Assembly: GCA_021292105.1 (NCBI GenBank)
Contig: CM037867.1
Span: 10,860,721-10,924,720, forward strand
Direction: 5' to 3'
Source of the DNA: Anadara kagoshimensis
Lineage: Eukaryota > Mollusca > Bivalvia > Arcoida > Arcidae
DNA length: 64,000 nucleotides
The number at the start of each line of letters is the position of its first letter. Positions within the stretch are counted from its first letter, which is position 1. The position numbers and the translations under genes are program-made. The notes under the pieces were generated by a model, which saw only the letters and a list, made by a program, of their open reading frames with translations, did not search any database and was not told the DNA's origin. This document shows, in pieces, positions 11,131 to 24,683 of this stretch.

Positions 11131-12079
11131 TTTATTTTATAATTAAGTGTGTTGTTGTGCTAATGTTACACTGTACTTTTGCGTTTACTGCAGATAAAAA
11201 TACTCAATAACCCGGTGATCTTAAAATTCACAATACAATACACTAAGCTACTGCAGCTTTGAAAAATAAGCGTGTTGATATATTTTATCTGCACTTATTG
11301 AATGCGTTGTAATAAAGTTGATTCTGAAAAGTGAACCAACTATTGAAATGATAGAACTTTGTTGAAATTTAAATATTCATGTTTAAACTTTTAAAGTTTT
11401 AACTTTGGAATTGTGATTTATATATGGATTGGTATATTCCCTAAAATATAATAATTGAAAATATGAAAAAAAGTTTTCTTGAAATTATATAAGTCATAAA
11501 TACGAAATTTGTTTGGATTAATGTTGGCAAAATATGATTTTTTTAAAATTTTAAATATGTTTCAATATGTACAATGGCATAAAGATAATTGTAGATGAAT
11601 TGAAGGCAGACTCAATATTTTACTATAACTACACCACCTGAAATGTACTCCTATTTTGAAATTTTTTTTACGAGAAGTGAACCAATATGTATTTGTAGTT
11701 CTTTGTCCAGTCTTGTATCAATTGATTTAATTGTGTCGTATTCATTATTTTGTCTGTTTCTACGTACCCATTATGTCCTTACAAATTAAATTTATTCAAA
11801 TTTTAGTATTGCATGTTGAACTACCACAAATGGTTAAACAGTTCCTGTCAAGACAATTTACATTTATTTTATTAATATTCTAACAACATTCAAAAACTTC
11901 AATACCAGTGGCATTGTACATTTTTTGGAACCAACAGCTTTAATTATGTTTCCTTCTTATTCGATCACGTTTACAATTCAGAGTTAAAGTATAATATTGC
12001 CATAAATTTATATTGTCTTTCCGGATCATTCGGCATAACTTTCATTGTTGAAGTAATTACTACATCTGTTTAAATTGTG

Positions 12080-12128
12080 CAGGTCTAGACAACCATTTTG
12101 GGAATAAAATCCATCTTCAGCAGTGGAA
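12080..12128 (-). ncRNA. possible decayed hammerhead ribozyme copy
   Basis: The minus strand shows CTGAAGA (12121-12115; an allowed variant of the core box), a weak stem II, CAAA in place of GAAA, and TTGTC followed by TAGACC. Stem I is no longer paired. The order and spacing match the other copies, so it is probably a relic, but it could be chance. Confidence 0.35.
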
Positions 12129-12924
12129 GGACCACTGTGTTTAATTTAATTTGCCCTTTTCAATATTTTTATTGTAATTGAACAATGACACTTGTTTAGT
12201 TCCATTTATCGTGGAAATATACCTTACCACGGATTAGTATACTTAATGACCTAATGACTCTGTAATTAGTGTCAATCTGACAATTTTTGGTACATAAATT
12301 GATTAAACACGTTAAATTGTTTTTATCTGAATTAATTGCACTTATTGAAGGTGTTGAAATATTACATGTATTTGAAATACGGACCAAAGAATTTAATTAT
12401 ATAACCCACGTTCATTTATTTCAATAATTGGCTACTGACACTCTAAGAACGACACATAATTATGTTTTCAAATTACTAAATAATAAAACCCCTGTTGTAT
12501 AAATCAACTGCAGACAAACTATTTAATACATATCTTTGTTTCGTATCCCCACCTATTAAAATATATATTCAGGATTTCACGATTTACTCTAATAAATTGC
12601 TGATTGATGACATCCTTTGAATTAAAATGATGAAAAAGGAAACTCAAGAAAAATAATTGAATTTGGTATAAACACGTAATTGTAGACACTGATAAATTAA
12701 TTTTAAAATCTTATTAGTTTCAGTTCAATAAATAAGCAATATCATTCATTGTGAGAAGTAACATGTTGAATTTGCAAATAGCAGTTTGTCTTTTTTAAGT
12801 CTGATACTTAAGATTTTATTATCTTTAAACTGTGATATATATAAAATTTTTTAGAAATTCCACTATTGTATTATTTGCTAAAAATTATAGATGCTTGATG
12901 TCCTCTGTAATTTTTTTTCACGAA

Positions 12925-13110
12925 GTTATTTGAAAAGGCACTGATCCTTCCGGAGCACCCTGTCTTAGATCCTTAGCGGATAAAGAAAGCTCAACCCTTT
13001 GAGGCACTCGGTTCTACATGTCTGGTTGCATTCCACATGTTTTACTTAGTTTGTCAAATTTTACTTATATTTTTGAAATTATGATTTTGAATATAAATTA
13101 ATATATTTGA
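12925..13110 (-). repeat. possible R1 relic, reverse
   Basis: GATCCTTCCGGAGCACCC and ATGTTTTACTTAGTTTGTCA, then GAAATTATGATTTTGAATAT follow R1 order but are heavily diverged. Confidence 0.4.
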
Positions 13111-13424
13111 TGGTGGTTTGCATATATTTTACATACTTTTACTTATCTAATCAAATTTCTATGCATGTTTATGAATAGTTTTGTCTATTTTTGTTCTTTC
13201 CAAATATGTATTTTTTCTCTTACAATGTTTTTTCCTATTTGATGCATTTAATTGGTTTGTTACAATTTAGGAATATTTAGCATGAACATATTTTTTATTC
13301 AATTGGCGCATGCTAATGTTGATGATATGAATTCTAAGACATATTACGTGATCCTATTCTCAGATAGCATGTAATAGTTAACATTTGCATCTGATGTTCT
13401 AATTGTATATGTAATCATAAAACA

Positions 13425-13612
13425 AAAACATACTAATCCATATCCAAATCACAATCCAGAAGATAAGTATAATTTTCGAACTGACAAGTTAGGTTAGACA
13501 CGTGAACTTTCACCAGGGAAGTGAGGCCGGGTGCTCCGGAAGGGTAAGCACTTCCTGTTAAGCTAGCTACACCCACCACGTGTGTAATCAAAATCCCTGC
13601 ACCCCGGTTGAA
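13425..13612 (+). repeat. R1 copy, forward, segment a
   Basis: AAACATACTAATCCATATCC through CACCAGGGAAGTGAGGCCGG, GGAAGGGTAAGCACTTCCTG and CACCCACCACGTGTGTAATC. The minus-strand frame here is a by-product. Confidence 0.85.
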
Positions 13613-14094
13613 AATTTGGTATATCGACGCTCTCAGAAAATCGGAATGTCTGAAGAAACATTGATTATCAACAAGCTTCTTCACATTAGAAATGCCTACG
13701 TTTGATTCAATTGATAGTAATTTATAATAACAATTATTATGTGTGGTTTACATCCATCATTCATTCTTCAAAATCAATTTTTTTTAAACTTCGATAAAAA
13801 CATTCCAAATTTAAGGAATGATGCAAGGTATGCCCGTTATATTATATGTTATTCCAGATATAGTATCAGTGGAGTGGATATTAAATATGAGGGTTAATAA
13901 AAAGTGTATATGTGTCGAAGATCATATCAAATGAACACATGACTTTTTAAATATTGAAATGATATCATGAAAATACTGTGTCATATTGGAAACCAAATAT
14001 TCTGTAACTTACCTTTACTAGGATTTTTATTTAATTAAAATCTGTCGTATTTAATATAGTTTTGTTATTCTGTTACTGAGATATTTATGTTGTC

Positions 14095-14200
14095 ATTTTA
14101 ACACCCTCACATATTTAACCTTATTTGCCAGCTTCAGAATTTTAACTTGGCTTTGAGATTGTGATTTCGACATTGGGTTGGTATGTTTGCTTTTAATGTT
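14095..14200 (-). repeat. R1 fragment, reverse
   Basis: CACATATTTAACCTTATTTG, GCCAGCTTCAGAATTTTAAC and GGGTTGGTATGTTTGCTTTT match the R1 5' end reversed. Confidence 0.6.
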
Positions 14201-15179
14201 TATTTTTAGTCGAAAAGTATTGCCAAAAGAAAAGCTAATGCAATGCTTCATAAAAAAGAACTAATAAGGTTTTATAAAATAAACATAAATTGTATATCTG
14301 CTAACGCGTTTCTCATGTAAAACAAACAATATATTTATATATATTTATGTAATATTAACCATGAGGGATTGTTTAGTAAAATAGTTCTTGCTTACGTTTT
14401 ATTTATAACCATTTGCTTTGATATGTTTGAATTGTCATTGTATTGTCTGTTTTGCAGATGCAATGTTAATCTCTATTTTTCATGTTCTTGTTTGTCCTGG
14501 CTTGTTGACAAATTGCATGTAGATATATTCTTAAAACATACAATAATCATTTTAAAATCTCGAGTCCTTCTAATATAATTGGTTATAGATCGTATTCCAG
14601 CAGTATTGTCTTTTGCAAGGTACGTTTTTCAGCTATAATTTAAAAAAAAACTCTACTATAAAGTATGTAAATACAAATTGCACATTTCTGTTCTGCATTT
14701 CAAATTGACAGACCCGCTTGAGGTTTTCAGGGTTTCGTCTATTCAGATGGGAAATAGCTATTGGTCTTTTTGCTACGTGACCTCACATTTTCATAAATCA
14801 TAATCAACCACAAACTAACCCATCCACGTTCAAGTCACAATCCCAGAAACATAATAAAAAATATAATTATGATCAAGCTATAAGAAGAATTAAGAATTCG
14901 TGTCAACTGTATGTATATTTCAATTGATTCATATAGTAATTTTCATCGATTTAAAGTTATGTTCATCAACGTCATACAACCCACTGTGAGATCGTAGAAA
15001 AACAGTTGAATTAGTGCGATTATTTTCTTTTTAAATTATTTTTCACACGAGGGTACGACCCAGGAGGGTTATCATACCCTTATAATTATTCACTCCCACA
15101 TAGTATGTCTTGAAAAATAAAATGTTATTATAGACGAGTAAAATATAAAAGTCACTAAGAACATTCTATTATATCAAAA

Positions 15180-15490
15180 GCAAACATAATTATTCATGTC
15201 AGAATCACTATCCAAAAGCAAAGTAAAAGCTTTGGAACTGACAAGTTAGGTTGACACTTGAACTTTCACTAGGGAAGTGAGGCCGGGTGCTCCGGAAGGG
15301 TAAGGTTCTCCTGTTTAGCTATACCTGCTACGTGCGAAATCAAAATTGTGTGAAAGAAAAAAGGAACTATGGGGTGTGAAATTATCAAGGGCAATCCTGA
15401 ACACAGAGACATCAACCTTATCAACAATACTGTGATCTCGGTAAAAAAACTTTTTGAGGGCCTTGATAAGCCTTGGCTTGCAATATAGGT
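15180..15490 (+). repeat. R1 copy, forward, segments a-c
   Basis: GAACTTTCACTAGGGAAGTG, GGCCGGGTGCTCCGGAAGGG, ACAGAGACATCAACC, TATCAACAATACTGTGATC and CCTTGATAAGCCTTGGCTTG. Confidence 0.85.
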
Positions 15491-15613
15491 AATGAAATAG
15501 TTATTTATTCAAAAATCAATAATCAATATGACATGTTCTCGTTTGGGGGTCCCAGCGAACGAGTGGTATATAACGCGCGCGATTACGGATTGCGGTTGCT
15601 CAATGTTAACGTA

Positions 15614-15640
15614 CAGTAGAACTTCGATAACCAGAACGTC
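15614..15640 (+). mobile_element. possible single pogo-like end
   Basis: TACAGTAGAACTTCGATAAC resembles a pogo/Tigger terminal repeat (CAGTARAACCTCGAT). No matching opposite end was found in the following ~300 bp, so this is at best a relic. Confidence 0.3.
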
Positions 15641-16164
15641 AGAATACTATTGACAACTCGAGGTCGTTATTTATTCCTATCAGTGAAATACTTATACTAG
15701 AACATCAGAATTCCTTTAAATGTGTTTGATTTAATACAATGCTTCACTTTTGCATGTTGATTATACAGGCTTCCGTTGCTTATAGGTCTCACCTTTAATA
15801 AGGCACGTCAACTTAACTAAAACTCGAGAAACGTTGTATAATTTCCCGAAATGGTATCTTGGCTTCTCGTCGAGAGTCATATATTAAAATACGATGCAAG
15901 ATTCATGATTTCTCATTCTGGTTAATATGTTTCCTGTTTATTGAATTTGTGTCATAGCTACGGTATACCGCATTGCCAATACAGGAATAATGAAAGACGA
16001 GGCTAACAAATAAATAGTTGAGTCGGATATATATCGATGTTTAGTCTTGTCAAGGCTCTCAAAATATTTATGGTTGAGATAACAATATTGTTAAGAACAC
16101 TGTACCTGTATTCAAATGCAATATGGGTATATATTCCATGTTTCTTCCTCATCAATTTTAGTTA

Positions 16165-16330
16165 ACGACGTGACAGGTGTAGCTAGCTAGATAGGATGGT
16201 ATGTACTCTTCGAGATCACACAGCATCACTTCTCTTGTGGAAAATCACTCAGTTTGTCAGTTTCCAATGTTTTTACTTTTGCTTTAAGAGGTTCAATTCG
16301 GACATGGGTCGGGTTCTTTGTGTTTGGTTT
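16165..16330 (-). repeat. R1 copy, reverse, diverged
   Basis: GACAGGTGTAGCTAGCTAGA, CACTTCTCTTGTGGAAA and GACATGGGTCGG follow the reversed R1 order. A forward segment-b fragment (GAACTATGGGACGCCCAG) follows at 16370-16450. Confidence 0.6.
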
Positions 16331-16729
16331 GAAAGAGTAAGCAGTAATACTTCAGTTATCTAAATCCGGCATGTGTAAACAAAATTTAAATGAAAGAAAC
16401 AATTGAACTATGGGACGCCCAGGATAATTTAAGATACAGAGAAACCATTAAAAACTTAAAATCCTATGCAAGACTATCATAATTGGTTCTTTTTTAACAT
16501 CATAAAAGCACAAAATCAAGTACAATAATTCAAGTCCTCAAGGATTTTATCACACCTTATAATTTTAAGTTCCTTAAAAATTATGAAGCTAATAACCTTA
16601 TTTTACAAAACAATAAGAAAACAAAATTCAAACGCAAAAGGAATGGACGAACGGAAAAATTATGGACGCAATCTTTTTGAACTAAATAGAAGTCAAGATA
16701 TAAAGTTTAGGATCGGTGATAGTACCAAA

Positions 16730-17165
16730 ATAAATCACAAAATAACTATCCGTGTTCAAATTACAATCACAAACAAAAGTAAAAGCCTTTAAAACTGAAA
16801 TTAAACTCGTCAATTCCTACAAGGGAATTGGCCTTGTTTCTCAGAAAGGGTAAACCCATCCTCTCCACCTGCCTACATACGCAATGTTTGCAATGAAAAA
16901 TTGAGAATGAACGGACCATATATTATGACACATTAAATTATCCAAGATAATTTTAGATACAGATACATTACAAATATGTGACGACGGCTATACATATTTT
17001 CGATAGTCTTAGCGTTGCAATATCATTGCGTCTTCGTTGTATGGAGTAACCGCAATTATTACAAGTACTGCTAAAGCCATAGCGTATGAACTGTGAAACA
17101 AATACACCGTAAACAGTTTATTACTGCAGTTTGATTGAAGCAGATTTCGGTAGATGGCAAATGAT
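16730..17165 (+). repeat. R1 copy, forward, long (segments a-d)
   Basis: ACTATCCGTGTTCAAATTAC begins it; GGGAATTGGCCTTGTT, GACACATTAAATTATCC, GTGACGACGGCTATA, GCAATATCATTGCG and GAAACAAATACACCGTAAAC mark later segments. Confidence 0.65.
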
Positions 17166-19195
17166 TTTATATTGTTAACATTTAATTTGTAAAAATCTTT
17201 GTGTTTGACTTAGGTAATGGTATCTGAAAATAGATTACATTTAAACAACTTGAAAAATAATATCTTGAAACAAGTTTACATCCAAATTTAAATAATATTT
17301 CAACTGGGAACAGTATTAAAAATAGTTCTTAAGCAAGCACGAATAAAAAATGAAATAAGAAATTAACTATTACATTAAAATGATCGTATTTTAAACGCCC
17401 CCTGTCTGATTTAAAACACATCTCTAGCAGAAGTTCAAAGGCATCCCAACTGAACTGTGCTGTACTGGCTGAAATGTGTAAAAGTGGATAAATCATGTTG
17501 AATAAAGGAGTCCAGCAGGATTGTCTGGTTATAAATATCGTTCGTATTATGAATGATATATCTTTCTTTTGTAAATAACTCCACATGGCATCATGAATTA
17601 TAAATTATGTGTATGACCGTTTTAGATAAAGTTAATTGTTTGATTTCCTATCGGTATTAACTTTATTCTATTTATGGTAAAAGAAAATGACAGAATAAAA
17701 TGTTGAAGCATACCTATACCGTCACCTCCCACATACATACTGATTAGAAAAATTACCTCTCGAAAAATAGAAAAGTCATTTTGAATTATCGCATACGCAT
17801 GTGCATACCTCGGATAGACAATCCTTGTCATGATTATATCTTAAAAAAATCAATGCAGTATCTCTTTATGATAGTACACTCCTTTAACTTAAATCTTTTT
17901 TAAGTTTTCATTTTGCATTGGGATTGTGATTTAGACAGGAATTGGTGTGTTTTTAATTTTTGCAGCAAAATATTACTTATTTTTTAATTTTTTGACGAAG
18001 TAGGATTATAATTTTGAGATTATTGCAGATAATTTAGATTTGATTAACATTTTGCTTGAAATTTAAATTCTCGTGTCGTTCGTTTCATGAATTGACCCTC
18101 TAAAAATTACAACAATAGACATAAAATCAAATCTACAGATTCAATAACATGTTCTTTTTACTTGAATTCTTATAGGAGTTTCCCGCCAATACAATTTATA
18201 CAATAAAATATAGATCACCCTTACATACCTTGGTCTTTTTCTGTCAGCTTAAAAATAAAAACACAAAGTCGTAATGAAAAACATTCACATGGTGTCCTTG
18301 ATATAATAAATAATTCATTTCTCAAATACAAAAATTAAAATTACAATGTCTTATGTATTTAATAATTTTTCATATTCAAAAGTACAAGCAAGAAAACAAA
18401 TCTGAAAAAATAAACTTTGACATTGTTAAATTAAAAGACGAAAAATTCAAAATGATAAAGTTCACTTGGCATCTTTGAAACAATGAATTGTCTTTAAAAC
18501 TGCATTTGGATTTAGGTAGACAGTTATTCCGAAATTTCATCAAATAACAAATTTATATAACGTCGCTTGATTGGAATCCATGACAACCATTTTATTTCTT
18601 ATTTATCACTATTCATTAGTTATAGCTTTTACATGACATCATTTTATAAGTCTGTAACTTAACACTATACATTGTTTTAATTATCTCCCTCTTACCCGTG
18701 ACAAAAAGCTATATCATTGTTAAACATATATGAACATGTCGCATTAGTAAAGTAGTGGCTTCCTGTTCAGGATATAAAACGTTCCAATTTAGGATCATAT
18801 TTCTGACTAATCCATCCATCTTACTGAAGATAATGGCGAATTCATACATAACATGCCTCTTTAAAACTGTACAAAACTTTTTTAAAAACAATTAAAACAA
18901 AAATACGTCGTTTCTTAATGCATCATCTATCATCTGACATTGTGTTTTTTAGTTTAACTCTCATACGGAATATATAACATTCAGACATTGAAAATCAAGA
19001 ATAAAACATACCTACATCAGAACAAAGCAATTATAACTTCAAATACAGTATTTCGCAACAGTCCATACAAATAAGAACACGACTTCAGAAAGGAATGCTA
19101 AAAACGGGCAAAAAAATCGACAAACACAATTTCTGAGTTTGGTAAAGTAATGCAGTATACATGGTATAGGTGTGGAGTAAACGTAGAATTTCTAC
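17165..19195. other. AT-rich non-coding stretch
   Basis: An R1 fragment (17880-17965) only. Frames at 17329-17831 and 18709-18891 on the minus strand show no family features. Confidence 0.55.
17880..17965 (-). repeat. R1 fragment, reverse
   Basis: GGGATTGTGATTTAGACAGG then AATTGGTGTGTTTTTAATTT is the reversed 5' end of R1. Confidence 0.5.
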
Positions 19196-19465
19196 TAATC
19201 AAAAACAAACATACTAATCCATGTCCAAATCGCAATCCAGGAGGAAACCGACAAGTTAGACAAGTGAACTTCCACCAGGGAAGCGAGACCTGGTGCTCCG
19301 AAGGGGTAATCACCTCCTGTTTAACTAGCAACACCCGCCACGTGTGTAATCAAAAATGTGTGAAAGGAACCTGGAACTATGGGACGTCAAATATATCAAA
19401 AACAATCCTGGACACAAAGACATCAAACTTATCAACAATACTGTGATGACGGCCATAAAAAACAT
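19195..19465 (+). repeat. R1 copy, forward, segments a-b
   Basis: AACAAACATACTAATCCATG, GACAAGTGAACTTCCACCAG, CCGCCACGTGTGTAATC, GGAACTATGGGACGTCAAAT and CTTATCAACAATACTGTGAT. Well preserved; open frames on both strands are by-products. Confidence 0.88.
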
Positions 19466-20234
19466 TTTCCTTGACTGTATAAGTGGTTTTATAATTACGC
19501 ATATTTGATTAAAACAGACCTTATTTTACCAAACAATAAATCAGAAACCCTTGCATAAATTTCTAAGCCTATTAAATGCAAATTTTTTATGTTTAAATTA
19601 TGATAATGTTAGTTTCTTGGAAACTTGAAACACTATGCACTGCAACGCCTGACAGTTTCACACAAACAAGAGCTTAAATAATAAAAAAGAGAAATCTCAT
19701 ATTTATGAATGTTGCTTTTATAATCATTATCATTTAAATTTAGAAATCAACAGCATATTTGAAAACACTTCGTGCACGTTCGCGGTGTTATCTTAATTTA
19801 CAAGTCTTCAATGAAGTATTTTTTCTTTTTGGATTGTGATTCGGACTTATAATTGAATAAAATGTTTTGGATTGGATATAAGAATAGTAATATACTGTAT
19901 TTTTTAAGCTAGAACTTGATATCTTTATTTCAATTTATTGCCTAATTCATGTCATTAGTAATGCATCACGTTTTCTAATTTTCTTTCATAAGTGTTGTTC
20001 TATATTAGGAATGGATTAGCAAAGTTTTTTAAGCTTTTAAGCCTTGCTGATATAAATACAGTAAAGATAGATTTATTAATCCGACACTCGGTTCCCTAAA
20101 TGCGTCATTCTTTGGTGTACAATTTATCTCCTTTGTAATCAATTATCGTATAATCCTTTTGACGATATAAAATCATATCTATCCGTTTTCTTTTCCTTAG
20201 ATGTAATTTGGATTACAATAACGCAGTACATATC

Positions 20235-20410
20235 TTTACACCCTCGCAAACTAGTTTGAGGGTGGCGTATATAGGAATCATCATGTCTGTGTCTGTCCGT
20301 GTAAAATCATGTCCGATTCATATCTCATAGCTGCTTTGGGCGACTTTCATAAAACTTAACACGGATAATCCATGCTGTGTCCTGACATTGGTTATAAGAG
20401 TCAAGGTCGC
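20235..20410 (+). repeat. probable dispersed repeat fragment, GC-richer
   Basis: GTTTGAGGGTGGCGTATATA, TGTCTGTGTCTGTCCGTGT, GGGCGACTTTCATAAAACTT and AGAGTCAAGGTCGCGG contrast with the AT-rich surroundings and resemble a repeat type I associate with mollusc genomes (from memory). It occurs once in this window. Confidence 0.35.
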
Positions 20411-20794
20411 GGAAAAACATTTAATGTTTGGCTCTCAAGAGATAGTTCTAGTTTATTAGGGAACCATAAACATGCATAAACGTTATTTCTGTATCTGTTA
20501 ATAAAGTTGCCTTACAAATACAAAACGATTAAAATGCTAAAATTATATTGTAACAACAAACAACAAAAACAGATGCAATGAAATGGGTTGAAAAAATATA
20601 AATGTTAAAATTTACCCAGGTGTTCGAGTAAATGACTCCTTATTTATACGGGTGTGAAATTAAAGTTTCAATTTTAATGAAATTATTATTGGGAAATTTA
20701 ATTTTGATTTTTAGCATCATCTATCTTAAACATACATCTCTAGAGATTTATACAACCGAAATTATCGTATAAACATTCGTCGTCCAATAGTCTC

Positions 20795-20990
20795 ATGTTC
20801 CTTTAATTACCAGTTTCGATTTCAAAAGAAGTGGGTATTGCTGGCTGTATTTAAGGTACCATCCTGGCCTCCGTGGAAGTCCACTTGTTCAACCTAATTT
20901 CTCAGCTCTACATTTCACAATGTTTTTAGGATTGGTATATGAACATGAATCAATATTTGTGTGTTTGGTAAGCATTTTCTACTCTCTTTT
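20795..20990 (-). repeat. R1 copy, reverse, diverged
   Basis: CTCATGTTCCTTTAATTACC, TCCGTGGAAGTCCACTTGTT and CAACCTAATTTCTCAGC. Confidence 0.6.
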
Positions 20991-22655
20991 GTTGAACTAT
21001 CTAATCGAACACAAATGTATCCTATTCAACATTTTAATGTTGAACAAATGCAATTCAAACAGCAATAAGATTTGAACAGTATTAAAATATCTTTATAAGG
21101 TTTGAAGTTTGAAGATTCGTCGTTTTAACTTGACGAAATCTGCATAATAAAATGCATAATATCTTCTACTCTACGCTATCTTAACTTTAAATTATAGAAA
21201 CCTGGAGTCATGAAACCATTATTGATATAAACCGTTTAACAGCTTCGGTTAGTCTATATATGACAAGTTAATGGTGATTGATACCCATGCATTATATCAC
21301 TGACGTTTCATACACTCTCGTTGTCTTTTAATCGTCAATAATGTGGCAGTCAAACTCAGGATAATACTTAAACACTCCGGTGTGTTGCTGTTTATTGTGC
21401 GTTTATTACAAAAACTCGCGCCATCATAAAACAATGTCTATACATGCTGATAGACCGTAAATAGGTGATCTATCAAAATAATTTTGGCTAAATATTTTAG
21501 TGTTATGTTTCTGGTATGCTTTTTGAATCAGACATTTCTTTTCTCAAAAACAAATATCAGACTTGAACACAGATGATTGTCTAATGGGTCTATAGCATAA
21601 TGCATTCAAAAAAAGGCTACAAACTATAGTCTTAAAGATTAATCAACAACTGATTAATGATAATAAAAATGAATAACGATGGGACCACTACGTCAAAGGA
21701 TTTATTCTAATTTAAGGAAGATATAATGCAGAATAAATACCAGAGCCTTAATCTATTTTTGCTTATTTGTTGAAAAAATCCGAATTCTTTCGAAACGATT
21801 CGTTTTGAAATCAATCGAAATCTTGCAAGATCTCATTAATGACACTTTCATTCATGCTTCAAAATTGCATAGTTTTGCAAAAAATTCCACGTAAATTTGA
21901 CAAGGATTTTTCAACTTACTACTATAGGATGGTTGAGTTGGAATTATTGGCTTTTTTGTTTTAAATCATGTAACTGGTAAACACGAAATCCATGCTGATA
22001 TCACTTACTATAAGGGAATCCTTTTGATTTGATAATATTGCTCTGTTTCCGATGTGTGTGTATTATTTTCAATCTAATAATAATCTAATAATCTAAGATC
22101 ATTAATTCTTCTAAACCCAATGATCAAGCAATTTTTTATTTAATGATGTCATAAACACGTTGCAATTTTGATCGATGTATCAACAACAACCCCATGGTCA
22201 AACCATAACGACAAAAGCAAATTAAAATATTTGAAATCTGACTAATTTGGTGAGATATACATTTAAAGACAATTCCATGTGTGACATTTCATGATGGAAT
22301 TTCGCTAGAGAGAATTATTTGTATACTTGTATATTATATTTTGCCAGTCATATAAATAAACCGAACACAATTTGTGCAAGGCGATAAAACCTTTTGGAAC
22401 ATGTCTGGATATAGGATACATCAGAGTTTAAGCAAAAATGTTAAATCTGTATAGCTTTATTGTAGCTAACACGATATGTTAACATCAGTTTTATTAACAT
22501 TTAGACATTTAAGAATTTGATTATGAGAAAAATATACTATTCAAACAAAATAACTGCAATGTATAACTATGTATGAAGGGTCGTCAATATTAATTGTCAA
22601 ACTAAAAGAAACTAAAGTTCAGAAAGCAACATAACGAAAATAATTGTTTATATCA
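20990..22655. other. AT-rich non-coding stretch
   Basis: Nothing recognised beyond simple A/T runs and a small ATAATCTAATAATCTAAG repetition at about 22070-22095. Confidence 0.55.
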
Positions 22656-22830
22656 AAAACAAACATACTAATCCATGTCCGAATTACAATCCAGAAGCAA
22701 AGTAAAAACTTTGTAACTGACAAGTTAGGTTAGACACGTGAACTTTCACCAGGGAAGTTAGGCTGGGTGCTCCGGAAGGGTAAGCACTTCCTGTTTAGCT
22801 AGCTACACCCGCAACGTGTGTGATGATAAT
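22655..22830 (+). repeat. R1 copy, forward, segment a
   Basis: AACAAACATACTAATCCATG, ACTGACAAGTTAGGTTAGAC, GGGTGCTCCGGAAGGGTAAG and TTTAGCTAGCTACACCCGC. Nearly consensus. Confidence 0.9.
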
Positions 22831-23885
22831 GTACATTTGGAACTACCAACTCATTCGCAATTTGTTCTGAATGTCAAAGTTAATATAACCCTTACTTTGC
22901 CAAAGAAACAGATATGAATACATTTTGATGAAATTTCAATCATTGAATAACATGTGCCATTTATGTTTGTTGTTTTTGTGTAATACCTAGTATAGGCAAA
23001 CAACTTTGACCTGTCCGTTTAACCTTTCATTAGGAATAGGTAGTGTTAGGGTTCGCAGTTAATACATATACACATGGCCCATGATTAGTGTCCACAACAG
23101 GTATACGAAATATACACTCATGATCCCTATTACTTGAATTCACTCTTCCATAATGAATATTTAAATCAAAGGTCAAGCGGACTGTTCAATGTTGTTTACC
23201 TATACAAGCCAATTGAAAGTAATGGTAAATATGTATCAAGGATTTGTACTTCTCTAACATATTCAAACAATGTTCCAATATTGGCATAGTTACTTCTTTC
23301 TTCTATATATATCAAACACTTCCCTGGTGAAAAGTGTAAAACTATAAAACTAAATATGCCAACGTCAAAAAAATTTGCTCTCTTTTGTGAAATTGGAATT
23401 ACATTCAATTTTAAACGTGGACGTTATTAAACCACTGGTTGTACAATACGTTGGGTTGCTCAGGACGCATCAAAAGTTATAATAATCATAACATTGAATA
23501 ATTGGTGCATGGTCGTCTAAAATCAAGGATTGTATAATTCGTAAAACTTAAGAGGCGTTTGTCCTTTCTATTTTTGTATTGTGTCATGTTAAGTTTTACT
23601 ATTGTCAAAAACATGTGTTTTAGCTATAATTTGTTTTCCTTTTTTAAAATTTATTATATATGTTTCAGCAACCTTTGTACGATATAATCCCTTATAGTGT
23701 ACTTGTAGCTTAAATGATCTGTTTTATATCTTGTTGTCAACAGATAATTTTATAACAGACATTTTTTTATATTTCATTACAACTAACTGTATTGCTTCAT
23801 GTTAAAAACTTATGTTTTATGTTTTAAAATGAATTTTGTTTCTTAATTTACATAACTGGATCTTAAATAGAGGACTGGTTCCGGA

Positions 23886-23913
23886 GATTGGTACAGATAA
23901 AGTCTGTACAATC
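23886..23913. repeat. R3 hairpin, copy 1
   Basis: GATTGGTACAGA and TCTGTACAATC are inverted around TAAAG, one base bulged. In copy 2 the pair G-C near the stem middle is T-A, so pairing is kept. Confidence 0.65.
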
Positions 23914-24656
23914 AAAGACAGGGTGTGTAATAAATGTGTTTAATGTTTATGTTTAAAAGTATTGGTGATGTAATAAATCTCTATATAGGAAATGTTTAAT
24001 GCACATCAAACATTGAAATCAGACATTTCCATCAAACAACGGTAGCTTATATTACAAACAATTACTCTGTTCAATGATTCAATTCAGTAAAAATATTTGA
24101 AATTAAACAAAGTGGGTTGTATATATATATTTATTTAAATATGGATATTTATAGACCATTGGCTGAATAATAAGTGGGATGTTTTCGTGGCCATGAAAAA
24201 TTTTATATTAATAACACAATAAATGGTATTTCTAATAAACCATTTGATATTTCGTCTAAAGTCAAGATTTTTTACCGGTGTCCCTAATACGTATCATTGT
24301 TTGTACTTTCTGGTTGTGTCTTGTTTGTCCTCTTATTGGGTTTAATATCTATGTCGTATCATGATTTTAGTTACGTTTAACACTTCACAAGTACATTTTA
24401 TTCAGCCTTTCTTCTTCAAATCATCGTATCTGTCTTTGAACATACCTTTTGCGATACAATCCCTGGTAGTGTTTTAGCAACATAATTGAGCTCTTTTATA
24501 CCTCTTTGTCAATAAATAATTTTAAACAGACTATTGTTATATTACATTACAACTAATTGTACTGTTTGGTGTTTAGAACTTCTGTTTTATGTTTTCAAAT
24601 TGAATATTCTTTCTTAACTCACGTAAATGTATCTTAAATATAGAACTGGTTCCGGA

Positions 24657-24683
24657 GATTTTACAGACAGAATCTGTAAAATC
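24657..24683. repeat. R3 hairpin, copy 2
   Basis: GATTTTACAGA and TCTGTAAAATC form a perfect 11-bp inverted repeat around a 5-base loop. Confidence 0.75.

Larger units (their letters stand above)
10175..12925. other. AT-rich non-coding stretch
   Basis: Only an R1 copy (10990-11130) and the decayed ribozyme (12080-12128) are recognisable. The 105-codon frame at 10591-10908 is Ile/Leu/Lys/Asn-rich and looks like chance. Confidence 0.55.

Noticed and set aside
13433-13684. 83-codon minus-strand frame (ILITHVVGVASLTGSAYPSG)
   Set aside because: Lies inside an R1 copy; related peptides appear in other R1 copies (34269, 19098), so it is a repeat by-product.
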